Source: Anaeramoeba flamelloides | Lineage: Eukaryota > Metamonada > Anaeramoebidae | Direction: 5' to 3' | DNA: 64,000 bases | Assembly (NCBI GenBank): GCA_027625915.1 | Contig: JANTQA010000026.1 | Coordinates: 1,426,001-1,490,000, forward strand | In this document: one piece after another, positions 36,440-47,343 of the stretch | Layout: each line of letters begins with the position of its first letter | Numbering within the stretch: position 1 is the stretch's first letter | Made by a program: the position numbers and the translations under genes | The notes under the pieces: generated by a model | Told to the model about the DNA's origin: nothing | The model's input: the letters and a program-made list of their open reading frames with translations, nothing else | Database searches by the model: none

Positions 36440-39400
36440 TATTTTTTGTTTTGCAAAACCAAAAAAATCGAACAGTTAATTTTTTTGCAACACTATTTTT
36501 TTATTCCAAATTTTGCTGGTGTTTGCCGGATAAGTGGTAAACAATTTTTACTTATTTTTCATTTTGGTGTTCAAATTGAGATCACAAATTACAACCTACT
36601 TGTTTGAAAACTCGATTTTAAAGAAAAATAAGGAAAATTAAGTTAAAATTATTTTCCCGTTTATTATTCGAATACCAGTAAATAAATTTCATACTTTACG
36701 ATTATTAAAAAATCTAATTGTTTTATTTTTTTTTTATTTTATTTAAGAAAGAGAAAATTAATTTCCTCTTACAGACGTGAGGTTTTTTTTAATTTAAAAG
36801 AGTTGAATAAAAGCTTTGATTTTTCTCTATTCTTTTGAATTCAAAAAAACGTAGTTAACTTTTCCAGAATTCAAAACAATTGAACAAAATCTTTGATTTT
36901 TCTCTATTTTTTTGAATTCTGAAAAAGCTCCGTTAGGTTTTCTTGATTTTTCTGTTTATTTGGAAAATCAATAGATTTTTGTTTGTTTTTTTTGAGTTTT
37001 CTATTTATTTGGAAAATCAATAGATTTTCGTTAGGTTTTTTTGAGTTTTCTATTTATTTGGAAAATCAATAGATTTTCCAAATAAAATAGAAAACCTCAA
37101 AAAAACCTAGAACACTTCACAAATAAAACAGAAAACCAAAAAAAACCCTAGAACACTTAACAAATGAAACAGAAAACCTCAAGAAAACCTAGTCACTCTA
37201 TGGCACTTCCCTAATTTCTAAATTTTTGTTTCGAAATTTCAATAAAGAATCATAACTTTCTTTATCATTAACCAATGACAAAATAAATAATGAGTCTTTA
37301 TTTTGAATAATATCAAAGATATTATTTTTATTATTTTTGTTAATTTGAATTAAATCTTTAATCCAAATTATTCGATTTTCTTCATAAGATGAGCAATTAC
37401 ATAAAAAATGATCGATATCTTCATCTATTTCTGAGTTGAAGTATTTTTGCATAAGTTGCAAGATTTTGTTTTTATTTTCTTTTTATCATAAACATAAGAA
37501 TACCTATTTAAATAATTTGTGAAGTTTCTTAGTTTTAAGATGGAAGTAGAACTCTTCTGTTTTATATTTTTTGTCATTAGGTTTTTTTTTTAATTTTTGA
37601 AATGTAAAGAAAATTAAATAAATTTTCTTTTTATTTCAAAAATTAAAAAAAACCTAGGCACTTGACGACACAACTATTTATTTATATTGTCATTATACCT
37701 AATAGTTTTTAAGTATTCTTGAACTTTCCACCCAGAACAATTTATTATCAAATTTTCTCGAAATTGATTTAGATTTGCATCTAATAATTTTAAACTTTCT
37801 ATTTCCCATTCAATATTTTCATTGTCTTTTTTTTTAAAACTTTAAATTTTTCTGAGATCTATACCCAAAACCCAGAATTTCTAATTTCTTTTTGAGTTTA
37901 TATCTTCTTTTATAAATTGAAATTCTGACTTGATCAATTTTTGCTTCAGTTTTATAAATTATCCTTGGGGAATGTGGGTAAATTTTTAAAAATTTTGTTA
38001 CTTTTTTATTTAGCCAAGCGTCAATCGAGTTAAAATCTTTCTGAATTAGATTAAATATAACTAATTCATAAAATAGTTGGCTAATACATATTGATTTTAC
38101 CTTTGTAGTTTTACTCCATTTGCTACTTTTTTCGGTTAAAAATCATTTTTATTTTTTTCAAGATATCTTTTATTTTTTTAAAGTTTTTTTGTAAATGTTT
38201 CCCTTTTTCTAATCAAATTCCTGAATATTTTATTTCGGATAATTGATTTGATTTTAAGGTTTTATCAATATTTGGATTCAAAAAATCTAATTGTTGTCAT
38301 TGAATGGATTTTAGGTAATAAATATTGTAAAAACAAAATTTTTAAAATTAGAACAGTTTAAAAATTGTGAGGACTTTTTTAAAACTTTTATCAATTTTTC
38401 TATTTTAAAAAAGAGAGGGATCAACCTTTAAATGTGAAATTGAGGCTGGAGGGAAGAAAAGCATTTTTTTTTAAAAAAATCCACACTTTATTAAAATATA
38501 AAACTTCTAAAAAGTTTTAATTCTTGTAATTTCTCATATCTATAAAAAAAAACAATCTTCACTTTTGTAAAATGGATGTATTTCAATTTTTTTGAATCAA
38601 TTCTCATACTTTATCATTTTTTAGAATTTATCAGTAAGATCGAAAAAAACAATCCGAGCTAAAAAACTTTTTTGTTCAATTTCATTTTTTTTTCAAATAT
38701 GATTCAGGGCCATCTTTAATTTACGTTTTAGGAGAACTGAAACACAATCTTCTAAATGGAAAAAATGATTTAAAAGAATGTCCAGTCGAAAACTATATTC
38801 AAAATATTTCAAATTTTTGGTTTTTTAGGATTTTGATGAAAATCAAAAAAACATCTCATGATCCAAATACTTTTTGAAATTTTCGAGCAAAATAAGCTAA
38901 ATTTAGCAAGCATTTTTTTTTTTTGTTTTTTTTTACCTCTTGTTACTCTTACTTCTCATTTTAGCTGAAAGTCTATTTATATCATTTCCCTCAACTCTAA
39001 AAGATTTTAAAGTGAAGTTGAAAGTGAGATTAATAAGTGGATTTTGATTTTCCAAGCTTTTCAAGGGAAATTTCGAATTTGGATTGTAAAAATGGTTTTA
39101 CCAAAACTACAAATTTTTCTAAAAAAAAAACAACCTCAATTTTAAACAGAACAAGATTTCTTTGCTCGATATTCTTACAAGTAAATAAATGTATTGTTTG
39201 TCTTAAAAAGTAATATTTACTTACCATAAAATACAGATAGTGATTAAATCTACTTTAAAAACAATTCATTTCAAAGAATTTTTGAAAGTAAACTAATTTT
39301 ATGAAGTTTCTTAACATCTAAACCAATAAAATACACATTTCAAAACTGACTAAAAAAATTTAACAAATCGAAAATGAAGTAAAAATTTTAAGTTGTTTAA

Positions 39401-40463
39401 AGTTGTTTTCTTTTTTTGAAAATATTAAAAAAAAATGGAAAAAAATTTTCAATTCTGAAAAAATTATTTTTATCAAATTGTTTGGACTTATTCACTTGTA
39501 TCATTTCTAACAATTCAAATCAGTTTTGTTAGAAAAAAATTTCATTTTGAATCAATGGAGATAAAATTACTTAAATTCCAAATATCTTCAAGAAAAATTT
39601 ATTTTAAAAAACCAATTTCATTATAGAAGAAAAATACAGTTTCTGAGTAAAATTTTCAAGTTTTTTGAAAAAATTATTGATTAAAACTATTATTTCCCAA
39701 TAATATTAGTATTTTACAAGAGTTTCAATAAATATATTTTTTGTTTATACAAAAGAATTATTTGAAAGCAAAAAAAAATCGTTATTAATAAAATTTTTAT
39801 TCTAATGACTAGATAGCACTGAAAATAGTAATAAAAAAGGTAAAAACTTTTTATAATGTCAGAAATAAAATCAATTAATAATACGCTTTTTCTGAAAAAA
39901 ATGGAAAAAAAAAATTTGTTTTCAAAAAAAAAAGATTCTTTTCTGAATTTTTTCTTAAATCTTAATTTTTTGGTATTTTTCAAATAAAGAAAAAAGAATT
40001 AATAAAATTGTTATCACATAATTTGATATTTTGACACTTTGTCGCCATATATTAATAACTTTAGTGTAATTTTTTTTGATAATCAATTATATCCCATAAT
40101 TTAGGGAATATTTTCCAAAATCAATGGGTTAAAAAACATTTTAAAAAGATCTTATAAATTGGAAAAATGATTTTGTTTTTAAATAAAATTTTAGACTATT
40201 ATTTATTTTAATTACTGTATTATTTTTGTAAAAGTGTGCCAATACAAATTACTTTTTTTTTTTTTTTTTTTTTTTTTTATTACATTTTCTAATTCTAATT
40301 CTCATTTTAATTCTCATTTTATTTTTAATTGTAACCGTAATTATAATAGTTTGATATGAGGCAAAAACAAATGGGACTTCCATCTTCAGATGAATTATCC
40401 AAAAGAGAAAAATTGCAAAAACAATTCCCACAATTTGATTTTTCTCAAGCTAAATTTAATTAA
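35682..40463 (+). CDS. NudC family CS-domain co-chaperone, three exons
   Basis: NudC proteins are Hsp90-linked co-chaperones that stabilise dynein/LIS1 complexes. Exons: 35682-36047, 36154-36375, 40350-40463, all phase 0, giving 233 residues. Residues about 10-68 are a Lys/Glu repeat stretch (EKENEKENEKEKEKEK type). The CS domain follows (PPYEWKQQTDTATVVLKIPE, LTVTHLTVGIKGEDPIID, then GELFGKAEPEDSIWTLE and GNGWWDSFIKG). Exon 2 ends SDMDQESAREVNKMV. Exon 3 supplies FDMRQKQMGLPSSDELSKRE and FDFSQAKFN, the hallmark NudC C-terminus, which ends human NudC in nearly the same words. Without the distant last exon the protein would appear truncated. Intron 1 is 106 nt; intron 2 is 3974 nt and full of repeats. 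Confidence 0.92.
36519..36697. mobile_element. Dispersed repeat family 5, copy 1 (about 180 bp, TIR)
   Basis: The core TTCAAATTGAGATCACAAAT followed by TACAACCTACTTGTTTGAAA is identical in a second copy at 46995-47170. Ends are inverted copies of a CTGGTATTTGCC-like sequence (left CTGGTGTTTGCCGGATAA; the reverse complement of the right end starts TACTGGTATTCGAATAA). Compact MITE-like structure within NudC intron 2. Confidence 0.7.
37032..37109. repeat. 78-bp near-perfect palindrome
   Basis: Arms run from TAGGTTTTTTTGAG to TTTGGAAAATC and back from GATTTTCCAAATAAAATAG to CAAAAAAACCTA, with a 4-base AATA loop. The arms (36 and 38 bases) differ only by two one-base indels. To the left, two or three diverged direct copies of the left-arm unit recur about every 60 bases (from about 36954); to the right, diverged copies of the right-arm unit continue to about 37190. 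Confidence 0.85.
37198..38290 (-). mobile_element. LINE-like (non-LTR) reverse-transcriptase C-terminal remnant
   Basis: Read on the minus strand from 38290, broken frames give IKYSGI ... KGKHLQKNFKKIKDI, then KTTKVKSICISQLFYELVIF and DAWLNKKVTKFLKIYPHSP, and at the end an 87-codon open stretch (37461-37198) with EDIDHFLCNCSSYEENRIIW. This order (a 'YLGI' block, helical spacer, KS.I.QL.YE, then a late His/Cys cluster) is that of the region downstream of the catalytic core in non-LTR elements. The catalytic core is absent, and several frameshifts and stops plus an inserted hairpin (37578-37656) mark it as dead. It lies antisense inside NudC intron 2. Confidence 0.6.
37578..37656. repeat. 79-bp near-perfect palindrome, same ends as 37032-37109
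   Basis: Arms begin TAGGTTTTTTTTTTAATTTT and close with AAATTAAAAAAAACCTA around an AAATA loop; the arms differ by one 2-base change and a 2-base T-run difference. Length and TAGGTTTT/AAAACCTA ends match the palindrome 470 bases away although the inner arm sequences differ. It interrupts the LINE-like remnant, so it arrived later. Confidence 0.8.
39270..39975 (+). repeat. Dispersed repeat family 2, copy C (partial)
   Basis: Shares with copy A the blocks CATCTAAACCAATAAAATA, AAATTGTTTGGACTTATTCA, AGATAAAATTACTTAAATTC, ATCTTCAAGAAAAATTTATT and TTTCAATAAATATATTTTTT, in the same order. It lacks the middle part with GAGTTAACCTCA. Its end (CTGAAAAAAATGGAAAAAAA) is shared with copy B at 43430-44480. 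It lies inside NudC intron 2. Confidence 0.6.
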
Positions 40464-40586
40464 TTTTCAAACAACAATCAAGATATTTATTCTTAAAATC
40501 TTTGAGCAAAAACATATTCTTACAATAATCAATTTTCCACAATATTTGCCAAAAACTACAAACTAAATAAAGTACCAAAAATATAA

Positions 40587-40589
<3 letters not shown>

Positions 40590-40623
<34 letters not shown>
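40590..40623. repeat. (TA)n microsatellite
   Basis: About 34 bases of alternating T and A, 127 bases after the NudC stop. Confidence 0.9.
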
Positions 40624-40625
<2 letters not shown>

Positions 40626-41429
40626 ATATTTTAAAACTAAACAAAAAGAATGCAGTTTGATTATTTTTTTTTTTTATAATTAAGAACAATACAAAATGTT
40701 TACTCTTTGATCTATTTGATCTTTTTTGCAATAATGAAAATGCTCAAACAAAATATTTTTGAATGTTTTTTTTTAATTTTTTTCTTTTTTCTTTTCGTAA
40801 ATTACTATACATTATTTAGTAAAGACTTTAAACTTTATTTTTTTCGGAATTTGAGTTTGTTTTGATTTTTTTAACAGAAAGATAATTTACAGTTTTTATA
40901 TTTTATACTTTTGACTTTTTCAAATTTCCCTTTTTAAGTTTTTTAAGTTCCTCCTCTTTTTGTTATTTTTTTAAGTGCTTGGAGGAAGTAAAAGTAATAA
41001 AAAATCATTCTAAGAATTCAAAATTTGTTCAATGAATAAATCTTATATAAGCCAAACTTATTATTTTTAGATCTTATGCAAACTGGCCTGAACTACTATT
41101 TGTTGCAAAATAAAGGAAACAAAATTTTCATTCAGTTTTCCAAAAAAAAGATATTATTAATCATCAAACAGTTCAAATTTTTAATTCTAAAAATAAGAAA
41201 AATTTTGTAATTAATTTTACTTTAGAATTGGGGGCTTTGATGGTTTTTTTTATTTTTTTGGTTGTTTTATTTTTGGAAAACTGAATGAAAATTTTGATCT
41301 GTTAATTTTGTAATTCACAGAATATGGCAAATAATTTAAATTTAAAAAGTTATGTGTTGAAAAAAATTGATTATTATTTTTTTTTTAATTTATATTTTTT
41401 AATAATTTTAGAGTTGATAATTTATTGAA

Positions 41430-41930
41430 CAAAAAACATATATTGTTATTGGATGGTAAATTAAAAATAAAACAAATTTTACATTTGATTACAAAATATG
41501 TTTTACAATGAATAAATTATTTATTAATGTTTTTTAGGCAACGTTGGATAACAAAGGGTTCAAAATAATAATAATAATAATAATAAATAAAAAGATTCTA
41601 GTAGGGAATGATAAGTGTTAATCATTATAACGAATGTAAGTTTTTGATGTTGAAATAAGCTGTTCAAAAAAAAAAAAAAATAATTTTTTTTGACAAAATT
41701 TTGATTAAAAAATAATAAAACCACAAGAATCAAGAATAATTTTTTCAAAAGTTTAAAATTATTTTTCAAGTTATTTTTTTATTGTTAGAAGACTTTACAA
41801 TTATTAATTATGAAATTTTCTTTTTAAGATAATTATTTATAAACTTTAAATCTTAGAATCTTGTAATAACAATTCAAATTAAAAATTTTATTACAAAGAA
41901 AATTCGGTTATTTAAGGTTCTAAGGAATAA
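41430..41930 (+). repeat. Dispersed repeat family 4, copy 1
   Basis: Matches 57590-58015 block by block: ACAATGAATAAATTATTTAT, TTTTTTAGGCAACGTTGG with AACAAAGGG, TAAGTTTTTGATGTTGAA, a run of A after TGTTCAA, TTTTGACAAAATTTTGATTA, AAAATTATTTTTCAAGTTAT and AATTTTCTTTTTAAGATAAT. It closes near a TTTAAGGTTCTAAGGA sequence before a TA-rich stretch, as the other copy closes with GGGGTGCTAAGGGATATA. Confidence 0.65.
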
Positions 41931-42480
41931 AAAAACTGTAGGATAAAAATAAATAGAAACAAGAGAAATATATATGTATATATAAATAATAAAAATCAAA
42001 AATGTGATTTTTTGATTTTAAAAACAGCTATTTATTGGCTTTTAGAATAAAAAAGAACATCCCTTGGATTTGTTGAATCCATTTTTATTATTGAGTGGTA
42101 GATAAAGAGATAATAGTATATATTGTTTTCCTTGGGTATTTTCTATTTGATTTTTTTTTTTTTTTTAGGGTTATTTTAGAGTGTTTCTATATATTTCCTG
42201 GTAATGAAACTTCATTAAATTATTGGTCAATATTCACTATTAGATTTTAATTTTTTTTTGAATTATATATAAACAGTACAAAATTGTATAGTTTATTTTC
42301 TTTAATTAAATAGGAATATATATGTGTCACTTAAGTATAATTACTAAAAAGTTTAATAATGACACTTTCAATTTAGGATCTGTGTATATTTGTTATTAAA
42401 ATTTGGTTTGTGGAGTCGTTCCAGAATCATTGTAAATATTCAGAAAATTCGCCACATTTCTTTGAATTTGATGTAAACTA

Positions 42481-43012
42481 AAATTGAAAATCTTCCACAG
42501 AGTTAAAACGTTCTAAGCAATCGCAATGATACAATTTCATTCAAATTAGAAATAGTTTTACCTTTTCATACAATATGAAAATAATTTTTTCATTTTTTTG
42601 TTTTGGTTTGTTTTCAGTTCATTTTTTGAATTACATTACTTGTTTCGTTCGATATAATTTTTTTTTCAACAATTTATATTTTGTTAAGTTGATTTGTTCT
42701 AAATAGAATTACTCGAATAAAATTAGTTGGTAGTATCTAACCATTTGATCGATAAATATTCCTAATGAAATTTCAACAAATTTACCAATGTATTTTTTTG
42801 TTTTGTTCTCTCCAAAATTTTTTAACACTGCCTTGATTTATTAGTATTTGATAATTAGTAATTTTTTGTTTTATGAGTATTGTAATTTATAAACAATTGT
42901 TAACATTTAAATTATTGAATGGTTTTATTTTGGTATTTCTTCTTGAATTAATAAAATAAGTATATTTTTTAACAAATATAAATTCCAGTGTGTTAAAAAT
43001 TTTGAATTGGGG
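42481..43012 (+). mobile_element. Dispersed repeat family 1, copy 3
   Basis: Begins AAATTGAAAATCTTCCACAG and ends GTGTGTTAAAAATTTTGAAT with the family's terminal inverted repeats. Internal blocks ATACAATTTCATTCAAATTA, AAAATTAGTTGGTAGTATCT and TCTCCAAAATTTTTTAACAC recur in order. No ORF. Confidence 0.75.
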
Positions 43013-43429
43013 TTTAATCTAATTTTTCAGTAATTTTGTTTTATATCCTAATTATTTATTTATTCGTTTGTTTGGTATTTCCCATTTGATTCCATTTTAT
43101 ATCAATATTTTCTCTTAAAATGGTATGATCTCACACAATTTTATGTAAAGGAGTGGTAAATATTCAGATGTTTTAATTTTTTAATAAGTTTAAATTGTAT
43201 TTTGTATAACTTAATAATTTATAAAATGAGAAACAAAAATAAATTGTAAATTATTATTCAAGTATAAAAGTATCGAAAAAAACAAAAATTTCATATCCAA
43301 TGAAAATTTGAAATTATAACCAACTTTATTTGGCTTGGGTAATAAAACACGCAGATTTATATTTTTAGAGTGTTTCTAAAATCAAATATTCACTGTGGTG
43401 CAAAAAGTACACAAATCAAAAAAAAGTTA

Positions 43430-44480
43430 AGGGAGTGGTCATTTTTGAAAATAAAATGAAATCTTGTCAAGATCTTGAAAATTTTTTTTTCTGTAATTTG
43501 TGTTACGACTTATGGAATGGATGAGTTAACCTCATTTAAACAATTTCTTGATTTGAGTCTCTTTTTTAAAGTTCAAAATTTACATGTTTCCAATATAAAA
43601 CGAAAAAAAGTAGTCTATTATTTTGTTTAAGAATTGAGTTAATTCTTGAAAATGGGAAAACATATTTTTCGTTTTATGTTGGAAAGTATTGATTTCGAAA
43701 GCAAATTTTTTATTTTGTTTCTATTTTTAATTATTAATATTTCAATTCAAATCTCAGTCAATAAAACAAAATGAAAGTATTGGTGATTCAATAAATGAAT
43801 ATTTAGTAGAAGATTAACTACAGTTTATCAATTAAATTGAGATATATTATGCAAAAAATTTTTTTCTTTAAGGTTTTGAAAAAAGTTGTTTTCAGGTTTT
43901 CAAAAAATGTAAAATAATTACAAAAAAATTTTTAATTTTTAAAAATTTTTTTAACAAATTGTTTGGTCTTATTCACAAGAATCCTTATAACAAATCAATT
44001 CATTTTTGGCAGAAAAAAAAATGATTTTGAATTTTGAGGATAAAATTAACTAATTCCCAAATATCTTCAAGAAAATTTTATTTTCGAAAAATCGAATGTT
44101 GTCTTAATACAAAAACAAAACTTCAGAGTAAAATTTTTACATGACTTTAAAACTTTGATTATTATAACTACTATCTTAAAAAAATACAATTATTTTTTAA
44201 TCCGGTTAAATATATGAATTTTTTGGTTGGCCAAAAGTTTTATCTCAAAAAAGAAAAAAAATCTTTATATTAATATTACTGGTAACAAAGAAATGTTATA
44301 GTCTAATAATGATCAAAATTGCAACAAAGGAGTAAAAAATTAATAAATTGTGAGAAAAAAATAGAATTTAATAGTTTTCTTTTTCAGAAAAAATGGAAAA
44401 AAAAAATTGATCTCACTAAAACTAATTTTCTTTTTTATGGCTTTCTTAGTCGATCAGAATTTTTTGGCACTTGGGATCCA
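43430..44480 (+). repeat. Dispersed repeat family 2, copy B
   Basis: Shares with copy A: AAAATGAAATCTTGTCAAGA, GATGAGTTAACCTCATTTAA, ATTGAGTTAATTCTTGAAAA, AAATTGTTTGGTCTTATTCA, TTTTGAATTTTGAGGATAAA, AACTAATTCCCAAATATCTT and TTTTATCTCAAAAAAGAAAA. It overlaps no host gene and ends about 390 bases beyond the C2 gene's 3' end. Confidence 0.65.
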
Positions 44481-44869
44481 CAAAATTTGTAAGTAGAGAA
44501 TACCACCAATAACATATTTTAAAATTTTGACTTGTTGTCGTAGAAAACTAGTCTCTTAATGAAAGAAAAATTAAATTAAAAAATAAAAAAAGAAATAAAA
44601 ATTGAGGTTTTTAAAAGTTCGATGAGATAATTATTTGATCTGAATTTTGGAAAAAAAAAAAAAAGAAAGAGTCAATTAAGAAAAATATATTAAAAAAATA
44701 AATTAATTAGAATACTTTTTGTAATAAAATTCTGAAGAGAACGAAAGCAAAACGAAAAAAAAATAAAATATAAATAATTTAGATGGACAATAATTAAATT
44801 AAAAATAGTTTCTCAAGGAAGTAGTAATACAAATAAATAATTAAAATTCGATATTAAAAAGAAAACGAA

Positions 44870-46348
44870 TTAAGAGCTGCTTGATGATTTCCATTTATAT
44901 TTTTTTCTCATCTTCTTTTTTTGTTTTTTAGTCATCCCCCCACCAAATCCGCCTACATTCATGCCAAATGTACCCATTCCGCCTTGGTTCATTCCCATGC
45001 CCATTTGGTTTTGGTTCATTCCCATGCCCATTCCCATTCCACCTTGGTTCATACCCATACCCATTTGGTTTTGCATGCCCATTAGGTTTTTTTGCATTCC
45101 CATTCCAAAGGCACCCATTCCCATGGCCAAGTTACCCATTTGTTTTAATCCCATGTTCATCTGGTTCATTCCCATATTCATTTGATTCATTCCCATGTTC
45201 ATTTGGTTTTGCATTCCCATTTGGTTTTGGTTCATTCCCATTCCCATTTGGTTTTGGCCCATGCCCATTTGGTTTTGGTTCATTCCCATTTGGTTTTGGT
45301 TCATGCCCATTTGGTTTTGGTTCATTTGATTCATTTGGTTCATTTGGTTCATTTGGTTCATTTGGTTCATTTGACCCATTTGGTTTTGGTTCATGCCCAT
45401 TTGGTTATTTTGTTGCATTCCCATCTGGTTATTTTGTTGCATTCCCATTCTGTTTTGGTTCATGCCCATTTGGTTATTTTGCCTCATTTGGTTTTGGTTC
45501 ATTCCCATTTGGTTATTTTGTTGCATGCCCATTTGATTTTGGTTCATTTGACCCATTTTCATTTGTGTTTTTTGTTGTATTTGTTGTGTTTGTTGTGTTT
45601 GCTGTGTTTGCTGTGTTTGTTGCTTTTGCTGTGTTTGGGAGGCTTTGAATGGTGTTGATCTATAGATGTGTAATATTTTTCAGTAATTATTTGTAACAAA
45701 AAATTTAATATTTTTAATTTCAGCAAGGGGAGAAAGTGAATTAAGAAAGGAAGAAAAAAAAATTTAGAGAAAAAAGGAATTTAAAAAAAAAAAAAAGAAA
45801 AAAAATTAATATTTTACGGTGGGCAATAGTGAAGTGCAAGATGGAGTTTTCCTTTTTCTTGTGATCCCCTTTTTTTTCCTTCACATTGTTTCCATTCTTC
45901 ATGTGGTTCATTGTCTAATAAGGTGGTGATTGGAACACGAACAAAAGCAAGAAGATCATGGCTTCCAACTCTATCCCAATCAGAAATAGCGATAATTAAA
46001 GTATCTCGATTACTATAAAAGCATATTGAAAATTAAAATTTGGAAAAAAAAAAGAAAAAAAATATTGCAAATAAAAAATTTAAGAAAAGGAAATATTTGT
46101 TGTTAAATTAGAACCAGAAAAAAAAAAAAAAGAAATAAATTAAAGCAAATTTTAACTTACGCATCCTTGACCTCAAGAGTAAATGTTTCATTCCAAACAG
46201 GATCTAAAGTTTTTTTGACAACCTTTGTCTTGTGGAATGGCTTTGTTCCGTTAATTGAAATAGAACAATAAGGATCAGATTTTCCACCAATATCAGCGGC
46301 CTTTAATCCTTTAGCTTCAATAATTTTTACGTGTAATTTTGTTGTCAT
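44870..46348 (-). CDS. C2-domain protein with Met/Gln/Asn-rich repeat tail, three exons
   Basis: Probably a calcium-dependent phospholipid-binding protein at membranes. Exons on the minus strand: 46348-46161, 46012-45818, 45659-44870 (both junctions phase 2), 390 residues. The C2 domain fills residues 1 to about 126: TTKLHVKIIEAKGLKAADIG, KSDPYCSISING, TLDPVWNETFTLEVKD, then after the first splice LIIAISDWDRVGSHDLLAFV and KGKLHLALHYCPP. The Asp residues expected to bind calcium (AAD, SDPY, SDWD and GSHD) are present. The tail is Thr/Gln-rich (QTQQKQQTQQ) and then a long NQMGMNQ-type repeat, ending in a Gly/Lys-rich stretch and five Ser. Retaining intron 2 gives CCG TAA at the donor and a C2-only protein, so two products are conceivable. 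Splice-site quality and phase favour the fused form; the tail as a separate gene is the alternative. Introns are 148 and 158 nt. Confidence 0.82.
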
Positions 46349-47297
46349 TTAGAAAAAAATGAAAAAATGAGACAAGAAAACTTTTTAAACGAGATTGGAA
46401 GTATATTTTGGCTCTTTTCATAATTAGGTTTTAAAGTAAACTCATATCAAATTTTTTTTTTTTTTCAAATTTTAGGGAAAAAATGTTTGAGATACAAATC
46501 TCTGAAATTCAATTGTTTGTGATTATTAGGGATTACTTGAACATTTTGAAGCAAATGATTTTTTTCTTTTGGAATTTTTGAAAATAGGAGGAGAATGCAA
46601 AAAACGAGTCAAAAGAAGCCCCCTGATATTTTTTTAATCTTATAATCAGAGATTTGTTCAATTTCTTGTTCCAATTTTATGATATTTTGGACATTTTTAT
46701 TGAAAAAAAATACCAAACATGTCTGTAGGAAATAATTTCGATTCTTGCAATTATTTTCTTCTTGCATTAATAAAATTCTCAACGAACTCGAGTTTTATAA
46801 AATCCACAAACTATGATCATTTTTCCACAATTTTTTGAACCCACAACCCTAATATTTAGTCAAAAAGCATCAATTAATTAACAACAAAAAAACTAATTGG
46901 CCGAAATTTTCATCCAAAACATAGGGCGAAAAGTATTTCGCAACGTAACAACTGGTTTGTAGCATAAACACTGTTACGATAATTTATTATTCAAACTGGT
47001 ATTGCCGAATAACCAATAAAAAATTTTTACTTAATTTTCAATATTGGTTTTCAAATTGAGATCACAAATTACAACCTACTTGTTTGAAAAATCTCTTAGT
47101 CAAAGAAAAATAAGGAAAAGGAAGATATAATGAAAACATTTTACCATTTACTAGGCAAATACTAGTAAGTGAAATTACGTGTTCGGCCAAAAGTGATCTA
47201 TTCATTTTCAATACATTTGTAGGGGTTGTAAATTTATAATTATGGCCTATTATTTTGGTTTTGTTTGTCGCAAAGCTAAATAATAAAAAACAATTCT

Positions 47298-47343
<46 letters not shown>

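Larger units (their letters stand above)
36376..40349 (+). other. NudC intron 2 (3974 nt) loaded with repeats
   Basis: Starts GTAAGT and ends TATAATAG after a T-rich tract. In order it contains a family-5 TIR element (36519-36697), tandem and palindromic repeats (about 36790-37190), a minus-strand LINE remnant (37198-38290) with a hairpin inside it (37578-37656), and a family-2 copy (39270-39975). It is roughly 20 to 40 times longer than the 106-219 nt introns of the compact genes here, apparently through insertion. Confidence 0.8.
40464..44869. other. Intergenic region dense in dispersed repeats, convergent gene ends
   Basis: Between the 3' ends of NudC (+) and the C2 gene (-). It carries a (TA)n run at 40590-40623, a family-4 copy (41430-41930), a family-1 copy (42481-43012) and a family-2 copy (43430-44480). 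No host exon is recognised between or beyond them. Confidence 0.6.

Noticed and set aside
40249-40431. Minus-strand 60-codon stretch
   Set aside because: It overlaps the NudC last exon in antisense; the plus strand matches the NudC C-terminus strongly.
44961-45658. Plus-strand Phe/Pro and His/Leu open stretches of 74-226 codons
   Set aside because: Antisense shadows of the Met/Gln/Asn repeat exon. The minus strand has in-phase splicing to a C2 domain.
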